64,000 bases of DNA from Brachynemurus nebulosus (Eukaryota; Arthropoda; Insecta; Neuroptera; Myrmeleontidae): contig JAPWDM010000005.1 in NCBI GenBank assembly GCA_035578155.1, positions 40,810,365 through 40,874,364 of the forward strand, read 5' to 3'. Of this stretch, positions 34,905 to 46,800 are shown piece by piece. Under the pieces are notes generated by a model. The model had not been told where the DNA came from and did no database searches. It saw only the letters and a list, made by a program, of their open reading frames with translations. The first letter of the stretch is position 1. Each line of letters starts with the position of its first letter. The position numbers were made by a program, and so were the translations under genes.

Positions 34905-35886
34905 CCTAATTTTTATGTCACCGAAGGATGACATATTAATCTCGTTGTGTGATTATAGTGGGGGGGAAATTAATAATAATAATAATAATAATATATGTAT
35001 AATATAATAATTATAGAGCTGTACATGCATATATTGAATAAACGCAAGAGGGCTGTATTCTCACTGTACTTAAAAAACGTGCCAAAAAATCATAAATTAA
35101 CACTTTCACTGAGGTGACATTACTCGCGTGTCCGGCGACACCGGCGTATCCGGTGTTTCCAGCGAAAAAATGGCACAAAACGTTTCATCGATTATTTTAT
35201 GGATAGGTAAATCCAGTCAAATAAAATTTTAACATGCATATGTTTTGGGACTGCGATACAGTGTCTGACATAAAATATAACAAAGAAACTGCTATAAAGA
35301 AGATATATGTATAATGTAGTCATGGGGACTGCCGATAGAAGTGAAAACTTAAAACTATGAAATAACAGATATACAGAGCACCAATGTTGCACAATACGCC
35401 ACCCTTATAGTTAAAGATAATATATAGCATGTCTGTGATGCGAACTCACAAGATTTTACCCATCCCAAAAGCGTCCAATGCGCACATTATACGGTCGGGT
35501 GTATGTATACAATGTGTTGGTGTAACGTATATATGTATGTATGTTCGCGTACACATCATACACATAGTTACAAATATACTGTTAACATTAGCATGTCGGT
35601 GACGCGAACCCATAAGATTTTGAGTAACATAAGTGCTAATTAACTACAAAAAAACAAAATATAACAAAATTCGTTAAGTGCGTGTTTTTGAAACGCACTA
35701 AGTAATGCCATCTCAGTGAAAGTGTTACTTTATGATTTTTTGTTAACTCTATAGTTGTTAACTCTACAGCCCTCTTGCGTTTATTCAATATGGATGTACA
35801 ACTCAATAATTATTCAATCACGTCTTCAATTCAATCACACAACGATATTAATACGTCATCTTCGATGACATAAAAATTATACTATA
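34905..35886. mobile_element. Foldback element with 200-base arms
   Basis: The left arm (34905-35130) and right arm (about 35690-35886) are inverted copies. Landmarks are taatttttatgtca at both tips, cgttgtgtgatt, ttgaataaacgcaagagg with cctcttgcgtttattcaa, and tcactgagg with ctcagtga. The left arm carries an (AAT)n tract at 34972-34992 that the right arm lacks. The loop has a direct repeat: tagcatgtctgtgatgcgaa near 35426 and tagcatgtcggtgacgcgaa near 35589. No transposase frame and no clear duplication were found. Confidence 0.75.
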
Positions 35887-36344
35887 TTAAAGTTTGGTAA
35901 CGTTGCTAAGTAATAAGCTATTGATTTAAAATAATAAATTATAACAATTTAAGTTGTTTAACTTATCCAGAGAATAGTTGATATGATATTTTATTCCACA
36001 GAATTCAAATATTTTTAAATTTTCTTTTTTTTCAATTTAATATTGATATAAATTTTGGCTGAGGTGCAAATGATTGTGAGCAAGTGAACCAGATAAATAA
36101 CTATTGTTGTGTCTATGTGACCTATTGAACAATATAAAATATATCCATGATTAAATGTTTTTCCGTGCAGCCGAGAAAATTCTCCTACTTTCTCATGTGC
36201 AAAATTAACTGGTATCAAAATCAAAGTAAAAAGATAAAATAATACGCTAATACGAATTATTTTGTTCGTTAAATTATTTTGTCGAATTTGTACTTTAGTT
36301 TTATACGTATTTTCTTTTCTTAATAAATTAGGTTTTATCTAACT
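35887..36344. other. AT-rich DNA, nothing assigned
   Basis: No element end or protein-like frame was seen. Confidence 0.5.
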
Positions 36345-36352
36345 CATTATGC

Positions 36353-36551
36353 CAGGGCTGAATTACCGAATAGGGCTACCTAGGGGCGGCAAAAGTCGTA
36401 AATTGACGTTTTTTGCTTTTATTCGCGTTATTTTTTTAGAGGAAAGTCGAAAAAAAGAAAAAGTTAGGATTTTCTTGTTTTTGAGCAAAGGTTGGGGCGG
36501 CATTTCTCACGGTGCCTAGGGCGGGGGTCACTTAAGGTTAAACTGGCCCTG
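36353..36551. mobile_element. hAT-type MITE, 199 bases
   Basis: A perfect 8-base duplication, cattatgc, lies at 36345-36352 and 36552-36559. The ends are CAGGGCTGAATTA and, from the right reverse-complemented, CAGGGCCAGTTTA. The inner ends are G-rich (ctaggggcggc; ggtgcctagggcgggggt). Eight-base duplication and CAGGG termini indicate hAT. Too short to code for anything. Confidence 0.9.
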
Positions 36552-36959
36552 CATTATGCCTAAAAGTTATTCAATCTAAACTTCGCTGTTAAGTTTTTGC
36601 CTAGTTGACAATGATTCTCGTTAAATTGCTATGCAGCAAATACAAACTATGTATATAAGTCCAATTTTTTTCAGAAAAAATACAAATTTCTGGAGTGTAA
36701 TAATAAATAATTTTGTTTTCAAACGTGGCCCAGATATTCGTTTAAAACAAATACATATGTATTAACGTAGATAATTGCATTTTATGATATAAGTAAATTA
36801 CGTATTAGATTTAAAAGAAAAAAAAATGAAATAAAAAATTGCTATAAAATTAATAGATAATTAGTTAATAAACGAAGTTGAATTGTTGCAATTATAAAGT
36901 GGAACCAGTGTGGAAAAAAAAACAATACATCTAAACGGTTAAAGTGAATACACACCATC

Positions 36960-37445
36960 ATTCTTGTTCACTCGATCCATCTATTACTAGTTCCTTGGCA
37001 ATAAAATCGAATCGTTTGTATGTATAACCTTGCCAAAATTCACATTGTATGTTGCTGTACATATGAGGTTCATTTGAAGGATAGAATAGTCATTCACATT
37101 TGATGGATCTTGGCGGCGGTGAAGCGCGAACGAGCGGAGAAGGTATGTGAATATGTAGTTATTTCGCGAGAGCATTAGCCGCGTTTAAGGCCGCCGCAAT
37201 AATACGAACGAAGTGTGCAAAATGGCATTAGATGCGTATGCGTGTTATATATGTATGTTAGGTTTTTATTATGTATCTGCTACATACATAGTGCTATGTA
37301 GTTGCTGCTGCTGCTTTTCAGAAAATCTATTCTGCCAAGGTCACCCGTCAGTTATTTGTTAGTAGTTTGGTGCCAGCACGCTCGCCGCTCACAGCGCACA
37401 GCGCACAGCTCGCTATTTGTTTACTGCGTTCTATAATCCACGTAA
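36960..37445 (+). other. GC-richer patch, possible 5' exon or promoter
   Basis: Around 37105-37142 the sequence ggcggcggtgaagcgcgaac runs into gagcggagaag|gtatgtg, a good plus-strand splice donor. CpG-rich words continue at 37165-37220 and 37375-37410 (cgctcacagcgcacagcg). This contrasts with AT-rich flanks. An untranslated first exon of a gene lying to the right is possible, but no downstream coding exon was recognised. A repeat remnant is the alternative. Confidence 0.3.
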
Positions 37446-37490
37446 GGTACTGGTGGAAAATGAGACCCAGCTCAATCATAGTATCATAGC

Positions 37491-38240
37491 CAGAGTTGTG
37501 CCATGTGATGTAAAAAAACCAGTTTTTTACATTTTTATCTAAAAAATTGTAAAATACGTAAAAAACTGTAAAAAAACCGTAAGAAATTGTAGAAAATTGT
37601 AAAAAATTTAAAATACTTAAATCATTTGTCATTTCACTGACAAACAATTTATTTTGATGGTTATTACTTGTTTATAAGTTCACATGAAAAAACGTGTAAA
37701 CAAAATGTCGACACAAAAATGATTTTCTGCTGGTGGAAGGCCATCCACAACTGACTACAAAGCTTTAAATTTCCAAATTAACAAACTGAGTTTTGACAGA
37801 TCAAAGAAAACTACTACATATTTATCTCTCTTTAAATTATAATAACAATAAAATCACTGATGATAATGCTGATGAAGATGATTGATACCTTTAATAAAAT
37901 TTAACTGAATAAATAAAAATCTTTTTCATATTGAATTCTTAAATGAACTATTCTATCAAAACTAACCTTTCTTTTTCCTGTTTGTCCCCATTTATATTTT
38001 TAATTTTCAAATTACTTAATTATTAAGTTTTACTTTGCAAATATAGCAAATACTTCAATAGCAAATATGGAATACCATCAGTAACGCTTACATATCCGTT
38101 AAATTTAAAAAATTTATTTTTTTACATTTTTTACATTTTTTACAGTTTTTTTTTATCAAAACAAGTATGTGTAAATTACAGTTTTTTACATGTAAAAAAA
38201 CTGTGTAATTTACCCGAAGTAAATTACACGCACAACTCTG
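37491..38240. mobile_element. Non-autonomous hAT-type element
   Basis: Ends are CAGAGTTGTGC and, from the right reverse-complemented, the same 11 bases. The flanking octamers atcatagc (37483-37490) and atcatagt (38241-38248) match at 7 of 8 positions. The subterminal regions are dense in gtaaaaaactgtaaaaaa-type words on the left and the inverted form on the right (tttttacatttttt), likely binding sites or simple expansions. A middle patch at 37707-37800 reads weakly as protein (FSAGGRPSTTDYK) but is not assignable. Confidence 0.85.
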
Positions 38241-38416
38241 ATCATAGTATCAATTTATATTGAAACTCGTTCATATTGAAATAAACGGTAAGTATAATAA
38301 GTAGTTAGTGTAGAAGGCATACGTAGGTTACTTTATCCACTTATCTTATTTGTGGGTTTTACTGACTGTTTACCATGTACCGCTTCGGTGTGAACGAGGC
38401 TTTACAAGGAAATGTA

Positions 38417-39352
38417 CGAGGTGTGTTCAAAAAGTAAGGTGACTTTTCAAATGTCTCGGGCTATGTACATTCGCTTTTCGATTTTTTATTTTGTTGCGTT
38501 AGTACACTCGTCCCGACCATATGTTCACACTTTCAGCTATATAGCATTCTTTGTTCATTTGTGAGAGGCATAATGGTTAGAAGTGTTTGGTGTGCTCGGC
38601 GATTTTCTACTGTCGAAAAAAATGGATAAAAGAATTTGCATCAAATTTTGTATAAAAAATGAAATTAAGTGCTCTAAAACACTCGAAATGTTGACAGTGG
38701 CGCCCGGTGAATCTACTTTGAGTAAAAAAAGATATTTATAAGTAGTACAACCTTTTCAAGAAGGCTGAGAAGATATCAATGACGAACCTCGTTCTGGATG
38801 CCCTAGCACGTCAACAATTGATGAAAACGTTGAAAAAGTAAAGAAAATGGTGTTGGGAAATCGTCGAATCACCAATAGAGAACTTGCTGAGTATTAATTT
38901 GAAGTTATGCGCCGTTTGCGAGAAGCAATACGAAAAAAAACGTGCGGAATTGTGGAAAAACAATTTATGGCTTTTGCATCACGATAATGCATCTGCTCAC
39001 TCAGCGTTGGTTGTGCGTGACTTTTTTGCCTAAAAACAACACCACAATCATGTCTCAGCCACCATATTCATCGGACTTAGCCCCCTATGACTTTTTTCAG
39101 TTTCCAAAACTGAAGAGACCCATGAAAGGACGAAGATTTTCAACGATTAAGGAGATAAAAACTACATCGCTGAAAGAGCTCAAGGCTGTACCAAAAAACG
39201 CTTATCAGAAGTGCTTCGAGGATTCGAAAAAGCGTTGGCACGAATGTATTATATCTGAGGGGGGTTACTCTGAAAGGGACAACATGAATATTGATGAATA
39301 AATAAAAAGTTTTAGTAAAAATATAGTCACCTTACTTTTTGAATACACCTCG
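38417..39352 (+). mobile_element. mariner element, internally deleted
   Basis: The inverted ends CGAGGTGTGTTCAAAAAGTA and CGAGGTGTATTCAAAAAGTA (right, reverse complement) continue into aggtgac. TA flanks at 38415-38416 and 39353-39354. The 936 bases are about a quarter to a third shorter than a usual 1.3-kb mariner. The missing part is from the middle of the transposase. The ends are well preserved, so the copy could be mobilised in trans. Confidence 0.95.
38622..39301 (+). pseudogene. mariner transposase, deleted and frameshifted
   Basis: The N-terminal helix-turn-helix region is recognisable from ATG 38622: FCIKNEIKCSKTLEML, then (after TAA and TGA stops) DEPRSGCPSTSTIDENVEKV and NRRITNRELAEY. 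Near 38897-38910 it jumps directly to RRLREAIRKK, so a stretch including the first catalytic Asp is lost. The second Asp is present in LLHHDNASAHS. A frameshift near 39028 follows, then the third Asp region SSDLAPYDFFQFPKLKRPMK and the C-terminal ISEGGYSERDN, ending at TAA 39299-39301. The order fits the DD34D mariner family. No activity is possible from this copy. Confidence 0.93.
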
Positions 39353-39355
39353 TAC

Positions 39356-39775
39356 TCAGATGATAATTCCTCATTTTGATTAAACTTGGTGTATGTATAG
39401 TACAAAGAAAAATGACGGATCTTTATTTTTTTATCGGCCATTTTGGTTAAAATTAGGTACTCCCCAAAATTACGGTGAAATTTGCATTTTGTTTGATTAT
39501 TCGAAAATTATAGTATTGATAGAGAAAACTTTAGATTGATACATCATTTTATTTCCCAAGAGCTTTCCTATAAGTAATAAATATATACACATAAATTTTA
39601 AAAAACAAAAACATACATGAGCACGAGAGTTTCATCTCTAGCTTAAAGTAGCTAAGTATGATTAAAATTTGATTTTTTATTGTATAAATATTTTTCAAAA
39701 ATCAGTTTTCTACGCTAATTGGAGCGACGGTGGGAGTTTATCTAGGTATATTAATCATGCATGTTAGATCCTCCG
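39356..39775. other. AT-rich DNA, nothing assigned
   Basis: No gene or element end was recognised between mariner and the tandem family. Confidence 0.5.
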
Positions 39776-39779
39776 AAAA

Positions 39780-40175
39780 ATGCTTAAAAACATGGAATTC
39801 TGGTATAAAAACGATGGAAGTGAGGGCAAAATCTGGAAACACCAAAAAGCACATCCTGGATACTGTTTAAATCCATATACAAAATTTCAACTCTCTATAT
39901 TTAATTGAGGTCTGCTGGAATGACAGTGTGGTGGGGTGAAAATTGAAACCCCCAGAAGACACACTTTGGATAGCAGCTCAATCAATGTTCAAAATCTCAA
40001 TCTCTTAGATTTAAGGAGGGGGCGGGGAGCTGTAAGCACATCAAAACCTTCTTAAAACATGAAAAAAATCAGTTTTCCTCTCACTATCTCTCCGAAGTTA
40101 CTGTAGAGAGCTGAATTTTGGATATGTTATAGACAATCGACCTGCATACTTAAGGATCTGCGAACCATACGGATG
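39780..40175 (+). repeat. Second locus of the 20-kb tandem family
   Basis: Two diverged units start near 39823 (ggaaacaccaaaaagcac) and 39931 (tgaaacccccagaagacac). Each continues through tggatac/tggatag and caaaatttcaactct/caaaatctcaatctct. The 3' flank agagctgaattttggatatg near 40109 matches agctgaattttgaatatggt at the end of the array near 20530. Same orientation as that locus. No coding frame. Confidence 0.7.
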
Positions 40176-40254
40176 GTTAAGGATCTACGAGTAACAATCT
40201 TCGGAATTTTATATTGTGACCAAAAAAAAAACTTGTAAAATATATTTTCTGTTT

Positions 40255-40560
40255 ATCACCCACCGGGCCTTATTTCCCGCAGTTACCCTACATAGCGTGT
40301 CTCTATGTGCTCTAGTGCTTTCTCGCTCGTCCCACTGCTCTCCTAACCAACACTGTCGGTCCCGCTGCCATGCCGTTCCACGTTCGCCTGCAATATTATT
40401 TGCTACATTTTCTCTGCGTCTAACTCATCCAAATTTCATTATTCGATCTCACTTTAACAGAAATGTTTTTAATGTTTTTCCTGCAGTTCTCGCGAATTCA
40501 ATCAAATCACATACTCTCTATCTTTATTTATTTCGTTAGCGCTCTCTGTCTTCTAATCTA
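40255..40560 (+). other. Pyrimidine-rich, CpG-containing patch
   Basis: The stretch ttctcgctcgtcccactgct and gtcggtcccgctgccatgcc near 40320-40385 is far richer in C than its neighbours. A plus frame (40216-40539) is open across it but gives a Ser/His/Arg-rich peptide with no family. On the minus strand it is purine-rich with gggacgagcgaga. It may be a promoter or repeat remnant. Confidence 0.3.
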
Positions 40561-41074
40561 TGTATTGCAGTTATGTTTGTCCTTGTTTATCACGTTTTTT
40601 GTCTTTCTATTCCCGTTCTAATCGGTTTATAATCACTCGTTTGGTTGTCTTTTTCATATGCGTGGTTAACGTATAATGTTATTGCATTTTATTGTAAATA
40701 TGTATATTTTCCAGTTGTTCTTTGTTGCAAAAATATATTCAGTCATATTCAATAACAATATAATATGTAGCTACAAAATTTTTGCTGAAATTTGTTGAAA
40801 GATATTATATTTTTCTGCCAAGAAATTTTTTTACTCAGTATTTTCCAAAATTTTATAACTTACTAGTTAAGTCGTTTCAAAAATTTGAAAGGAAACGTAA
40901 ATAAAACTATTAAAACCTTCATGTAAAATTAAGTAGATAAATTTTTTTGTTATCAAAAAATGTCTCAGCTATGAATAATTACGGAAATGCAATTTTTTCA
41001 TCGAGTAATAAATTAGTCATAGAATTACGTTGAAATTAATTTTTTTCAACTATATTACTGTAACAATTTTCCTT

Positions 41075-41180
41075 TAGTATTCCGTACTAAAATTAACAAA
41101 ACAGAACTCTTAGGCAATTATTTCGGTGTCTGTCCGATCGTCGGTCTGTCATAGGTGATTTTCTCTTAAACAATTCGACG
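41075..41180 (+). repeat. Dispersed insect repeat, copy 1
   Basis: The order ttccgtac, aacaaaacagaactctta, atttcggtgtctgtcc and cggtctgtca is the mirror of the copy at 53275-53400. The motif set (TTCCGTAC, CAGAACNCTT, repeated GTCTGTCC) is one I recognise as common in insect intergenic repeats. The element class is not decided here. Confidence 0.55.
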
Positions 41181-41199
41181 TAAAAATTTAACAATTTAG

Positions 41200-42082
41200 C
41201 GCAGAAACGTAAAGTAGAAAATTCTGGAAGTAAATTTCAAGGAATAAATTAGGAAACGGGAGAATAAAATTTTCAAGGGCATCGTGTAGACTGCTAAAGG
41301 AAAATCAATTGACACAAAAATTCGACAATTATTTGATGAAAATTTTTTATCCATTTTTTTTCAAATATCTTTCAGATAAAACTCTAGCATGAAGAGTGTT
41401 TATAATACATAGGCCCATTCTAAATATTTCACAGGCTGCTACCTAAAATTAATGTTTAAAAATTAGGAATACTATTTAATCTAGTAGAACTTCAACTTTA
41501 CCAAATTTTTTCAGAGTTATGTCACTCTAATCTTTGGATGGAATATTCTTGTTTAAAAAGACACTATTGGTAATTAGTATGAATCAAAAATATTACTAAG
41601 GTTGTTATTTAAATCCTACAATTAAAAACTTTTTAACGGGCGTATATAGGTATTGTATATTCTAATAATAATTTTGTATGTGTAAATGACATAATATCGA
41701 TACCTACTTACAAGATAAGCTACCTTCACAAATCCAAAATAATTATGGGGTAAATGAAAATACCAAAAGTGCAAATCAATAAATAAAAATATAATTAATA
41801 ATTATATAATAATACTAATAATAAAAATTTTGTGTTGAGTCATAAATCAGTTATATACTGCGAGGTGACAATACACTAAGTTTAATTTTTTAATTTTTCT
41901 TTCCAGTAAGTAAGTCAATTTTATGTCCAGCAACAATAACTTCAATACTTCATAAAAGATTGCAGAGAAGCAGAGTTGAATCGTTTCTAAAAGATAGGCT
42001 GAAATTTTTGATAACTTCGTTGTTTTCATTGATTTTTTCAAATTGCTAAAGAATTACAATCTTTAATATTCTGTCACACAAT
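41200..42082. other. AT-rich DNA, nothing assigned
   Basis: No coding frame, terminal repeat or tandem structure was seen. Confidence 0.5.
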
Positions 42083-42315
42083 TTAAAAGCAAGGTTTACT
42101 TGAGAGTCGTTATAAAAATTTTTTTTGCAAAAATTGGTAGCTAATTATGTGTAGAATATGTTTCCAAAGTGATTTTGCTGAAAGTAATTTAAGGGAAGGT
42201 TTACTTGAGATTTAATAAAAAAATCGATTTTTTTTTGCCGAAATTGATAGCAAATTATGCGTGTAGAATATGTTCCCAAAGTCATGTTACTGAAAATAAT
42301 TTAAAAACAAGATTC
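42083..42315 (+). repeat. Tandem repeat, about 105-base unit
   Basis: Units begin aatttaaaagcaaggtttac near 42081 and aatttaagggaaggtttact near 42187, with a partial third, aatttaaaaacaagattctt, near 42299. Shared interior words are ttgatagc/ttggtagc, aattatg, gtagaatatgtt and ccaaagt. Confidence 0.75.
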
Positions 42316-42916
42316 TTGCACATTAACCGAGTCCAGCTTTCTATAAAAAAAAATCAAAAAACGTAGTTCACGCAATAATGAGTATTAAATATAAAATTTT
42401 GAAAATACGTTTCTTTATATATATTTTATAATATCTCGGAACTACATTTTTGAAACTGGTGGACACGATAACTCAAAAACTATTCGATGGATCCTTTTTT
42501 TAATTTTCTATTTTAAAGATAATTCAATTCTTCGGCACCTCTACCTAAGTTCGATACACTTTCAATATTTTTTTTATTTTTAAGTTTACTTTAAAGAGCG
42601 AAAAATAAAAATCGTAATCAAAAGTTCAAACATCTGCCATTTTTTTTCTTTCAGTAATTTATTGATATTATAGGTAGAGGTGCCGGTACTCTTCATATAT
42701 TTTATAAATCTTTTTTGTTTTTGGATTTCGGTGGTTTATTACCGGCGCTAGGATGTCCACCAACAAGGCATTGGATTTTCGGATCGTCACACTGCACTAT
42801 CTATAAAATGGACACTTTTTTATATTTTTCCTTGAAAATTTTTTTTTGTGTAGTTTAATATCCTCCCCTTAAACCTCCCCTTAAATTGATAATATTTTTT
42901 AAAATTACTACATAAT
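42316..42916. other. AT-rich DNA with a spaced inverted pair
   Basis: ggcacctctacct at 42535-42547 is matched inverted by aggtagaggtgcc at about 42671-42684, with weaker pairing around both. It may be a worn hairpin element. Nothing else was seen. Confidence 0.4.
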
Positions 42917-43805
42917 ACATATAGTTCAGTGAAATTAGGGCTGAAATCGGCAAATCGGCGTATATGGATGAAAATTGGAGGGAATGTTCTTAGAGTCACT
43001 AAGAACAATTCTTCCTACGAAAAAAAGTGCTCTGATCCCGGACAAGGGTAGAAACAACCCCTAAAAAGTTTATTTTCCAATTATCTCGCGAAGTGTGCGA
43101 GATATGGAAAATTTTTTCAAATAAAAATTGTACATCTTTCGATCTTTTGACAGTAGGCGCTACCTATTTTCAAAATATACAAATTTAAATTTTTTAATCA
43201 TGTGATATTATCAACTTACTAGCATTTACTTCTCTTGTGTCTCATTTCATGTCCTATAAAAACAAATCAGACACCGTTCCTAGTCAAAATTGACCGGTAA
43301 CGGACATTAGTTAACCATTGATAATTTTAAATGGAAAGCACCAGTCCCGTGCCATCGGGGCCTTTTATTTTTCCTAATTTCTCTATTTTAAATTTTAGAG
43401 AAAAATGTCAAGAATACTTTTTTTCTCTAAATGTTTAAAAATATTGGAATTAGGCGAAAAAAATTGGTTTTCTTTTTTTTTCGGGGATGATTTCTATTAG
43501 AGATAGGGGTAAGAGGGTAGTAAGAGGGCAAACTATTAGAGATAGGGGTAAGAGGGTAGTATACTCTTTTTATAGAATCGAAAGATCTACAATTTTTATT
43601 TGAAAAAATTTTCCATATCTCGCACACTTCGCGAGATAATTGGAAAATAAACTTTTTGGGGGTTTTTTCTACCCTAGTCCGGAATCAGAGCACTTTTTTT
43701 CATAGGGAGAATTGTTCTTAGTGACTCTAGGAACATTCCCTCCAATTTTTATCCATATATCCCGATTTTCCGATTTCATCCCTAATTTCACTGGACTAAT
43801 ATGGA
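42917..43805. mobile_element. Foldback element with 220-base arms
   Basis: The left arm (about 42917-43148) and right arm (about 43571-43805) are inverted copies. Landmarks are cagtgaaattaggg/ccctaatttcactg at the tips, ggagggaatgttc, gagtcactaagaacaatt, aagtgctctga, tccaattatctcgcgaagtg with its inverse, and tcaaataaaaattgta. Identity is high, with scattered substitutions and a few small gaps. The loop has a 39-base direct duplication starting ctattagagataggggtaag at 43494 and 43533. No transposase frame was found. No target-site duplication was confirmed. Confidence 0.82.
43494..43561 (+). repeat. Two 39-base tandem units in foldback loop
   Basis: ctattagagataggggtaag, extending to gagggtagta, occurs at 43494-43522 and 43533-43561. 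Confidence 0.85.
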
Positions 43806-46800
43806 TAAATGTAAATGCATTCTCTGCACTATGTATCAGAAACATATATAAAATTTTTTTAAATGTACATAACATAAAAAAAAAATTTGATATACTTTAT
43901 GAATATTAGATATGAAATAAATCGTACCAGTGGTGATGAAATCGTTCCAAAAAAGTGATTGTAGTGCAACTAAAAATAGCTGCATTGCTAATATCAGTCG
44001 AAAAAATTATTAATCCTATTATACAATCAGCTATACATAACAGTTTTGATAAGAATAATTGTACCTCTGACAATAACTTACGCAAAAAACAATGGTTAAA
44101 ACGTTTTCAGTGTTTAGCGGTAATATCTCATTCACTCCAGATCGTTTAACACTTTAGCAGCTAGTAATTAGTGATTAGTAGTGAGAAGCAAATAGAATGC
44201 TCTACCGTTATGGTAATAGCTGTCAATTGGCGTTCACGTGACTTTTACACGTGAAACTTTTTCGTGTTTTTGTGAAAGTAGGACCAGTAACTTATTCTGA
44301 ATCGCCAGTCGATTATTTGAAAACTGCGTCATAGTCAATTTTCACACCTAACCTAAATTGCACTTTAAGTTACAACGTTATGCACAAAAAAAATCTTACT
44401 TCTAGGACTTTTCCGCCTGAAATACGTAAGTGTGGGACGGGAAAGTCCTACTTGGCCCGGCGAGAGGGGAGCGGCCAGAGATGTAGTCGGGGTTTGGGTT
44501 CGAAAAGGGTAACCCGGTAAAGGGCCCGAGCAAAAATGATAGTAATATAGAGTAGTGTAGCTTTTTTTATTTTCATCGAATAAGTGAAAGTAGGAAGCAC
44601 ATTCTCTTTGTTTGTCAAGTGTGTTTTTCGGGACCGTAATATACCAAAATTAAATTTCTGTTTTCCCCCCAGGACCGTAATTTTTCTCCACGGCCTTGAG
44701 TTCTAGACTTATGTTAGCTTTTTCTTTTTTTTAAAATGACCATTTTGGACATGCACCTTTTAGGCCAAGTGCAATTTTGTCGTGAAAATTCAAAATAGAA
44801 TATAACAATAAAACATAGTTTTAAAATTTTTTACTTATTTTCATTTTTTGTGTTTGTCAAATCCACGTCTCATTTTTGGTTAGGAATTTGTCTCTTTTTT
44901 TCCACCTACGCAACTTGAAGCGAAAGTTATTCTTGTCAACAGATTCAAATAGATATATACTCGTTATAAACGTATATGTATAGCCCGCTAATGGCTATTA
45001 TATTACCTAGTAGAATTTCAAACAACCAGTATCTTGATGGCATTTAAAATAACAAGTAATTTGCATTTTTTCGTAATTACTTCACAGTAATGGCAAATAA
45101 TTATTGCCATATAAATAACGAGTGTGTGTGTTTTTTTTTTTTTCGGTAATTTTTGACGGATAAACGATTGTCCTGAGGATAAGATTTAATCGCATAATAT
45201 CTATTGTTTCTGTTATTATTAATCTGTATTGCTACATATGTGATTTGGAGCATTTACAACAAAAAAGGTGGGGTCCGATTTTTTGTCCAGCAAATTACAA
45301 GTAGATTTTTGATTAGGATAAATCCTGGTACATTTTTTTTTTTCAAAAGAACACCACCGAAATATTTAATCACTGCAAGGCTACTGTGGGATTGATTAGT
45401 CACATATTCAATTATGAGATAGTCCGCGGGCTCCCTGTACATTTTTATTTTTATTATTTTATAACCTATTTTTATTAGATTTTGATAAATTATTATTTTT
45501 TTGATTTGATAATTGGCCGTGAAGATAATTATTGGTTTTTTGCGGCTGCATCCAATTAACCTTTTTGTGTTTTATTTGTGTTGTATTCGACCATGATATA
45601 AAAGTGCATTCGCTCTGTAACTCTGTTATAGTCGCGGATCTAAATATACAAAATTGTACTCTCTCTTTTTAAAATACAATTATAGCTGATCGTAAATTTT
45701 AATTTGACTACAGCTAAAATCAGAGAAATTTATAAAGAAAAAATTATCTGATTTGCTTAGGAAAGATTATTGCGTACTTATGAGGTTTTTAATGGTCTTA
45801 TTAAATAATTTCGTGGTTAAATTTTTTTACTTGTAAAAAAATAATTTACAAGCTGACGATGTGTTTAACAGTGTACAGTCTGCACGTTTACAGATCCTTA
45901 ATGCTAAAAGATAAGTTTCTCGTCCCCAAAAAGTGGAATGGTCTGCTTCTTCTTTTCTTATTAAATATATTTTATTCGATATTATCACTCCAAACATTCT
46001 AAGTTTATAATGGCCACTCGTAAGAGCTTTTCCGAGCGTTTCCGCCATTGTAACGTTCTTTTTGGTAACAATTTGAAGAATTTTTTTTTACTTTTTAAAT
46101 TTTTTCGTATAATACTTCTCTAGTTTCGTTAGTTTGGCATTATCATTTTATTAAATATTATTATTGAAACCTAAAAGTCAGGTTTTTTTAATTGGCATAT
46201 GAAAATTAAAAGTTACAAACACCTTTTTTCTATCCATTATTTTCGTTAATTTTATTTTTCAGAAATTGTGGGTTGTTTTACACTTTTTTAAAATTTTTTT
46301 TAAACTACAAACCATAATGGTGACGATTTTGTCAGTAACGCACATTTTTTTTATTGTACCTCGAAGTACTAGGTCTAATTTTGTCAAGCCTAACTTATTC
46401 CTGTAAGATTTAGGATTAAGTGGGTTCAGGAGTAAACGAATATTTAAGTTCGTCAATCAAACAGAATTAATCAGTTAAAAAGTCACACCTAACGATTGAA
46501 TCCGAAACTGTGTCTCCTGGAACTACAGTTCCCGGCGCCTAACTGCGTTGAAAACTAACTTTTGCGCTGTTGAAAAAAAAAATTCAAAAATAAAATGAAG
46601 TATAGTTTCAGACGCTACACAAAAATCAGACCGTATAAATTCAATTTCTATAACATTGTTAGTATAGGTATGCAATTACACTTTTTCTAAGAATTCCACA
46701 ATTTTACACATAAAAATTAATTATCTGTGTGATTTTATTTCGCTTACTTTATAAATTTTATATTTCTAAAGAAATAACATAAAGATATATCTATATAGTA

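Noticed and set aside
37475..37486. 12-base duplication atcatagtatca as the target-site duplication of the hAT-type element
   Set aside because: On the left it is separated from the element end by four bases; the adjoining octamers fit the hAT 8-base duplication.
40216..40539. Plus-strand frame of 107 codons
   Set aside because: Composition-driven Ser/His/Arg-rich peptide over a pyrimidine-rich patch, no motifs.
44490..44530. Possible tRNA around gggttcgaaaagggtaaccc
   Set aside because: The B-box-like word is not followed by a matching acceptor stem and no cloverleaf can be drawn.
45827..46048. Minus-strand frame beginning MAETLGKALTSGHYKLRMFG
   Set aside because: It has a plausible start but no recognisable family, ends in AT-rich codons and has no neighbouring exon.
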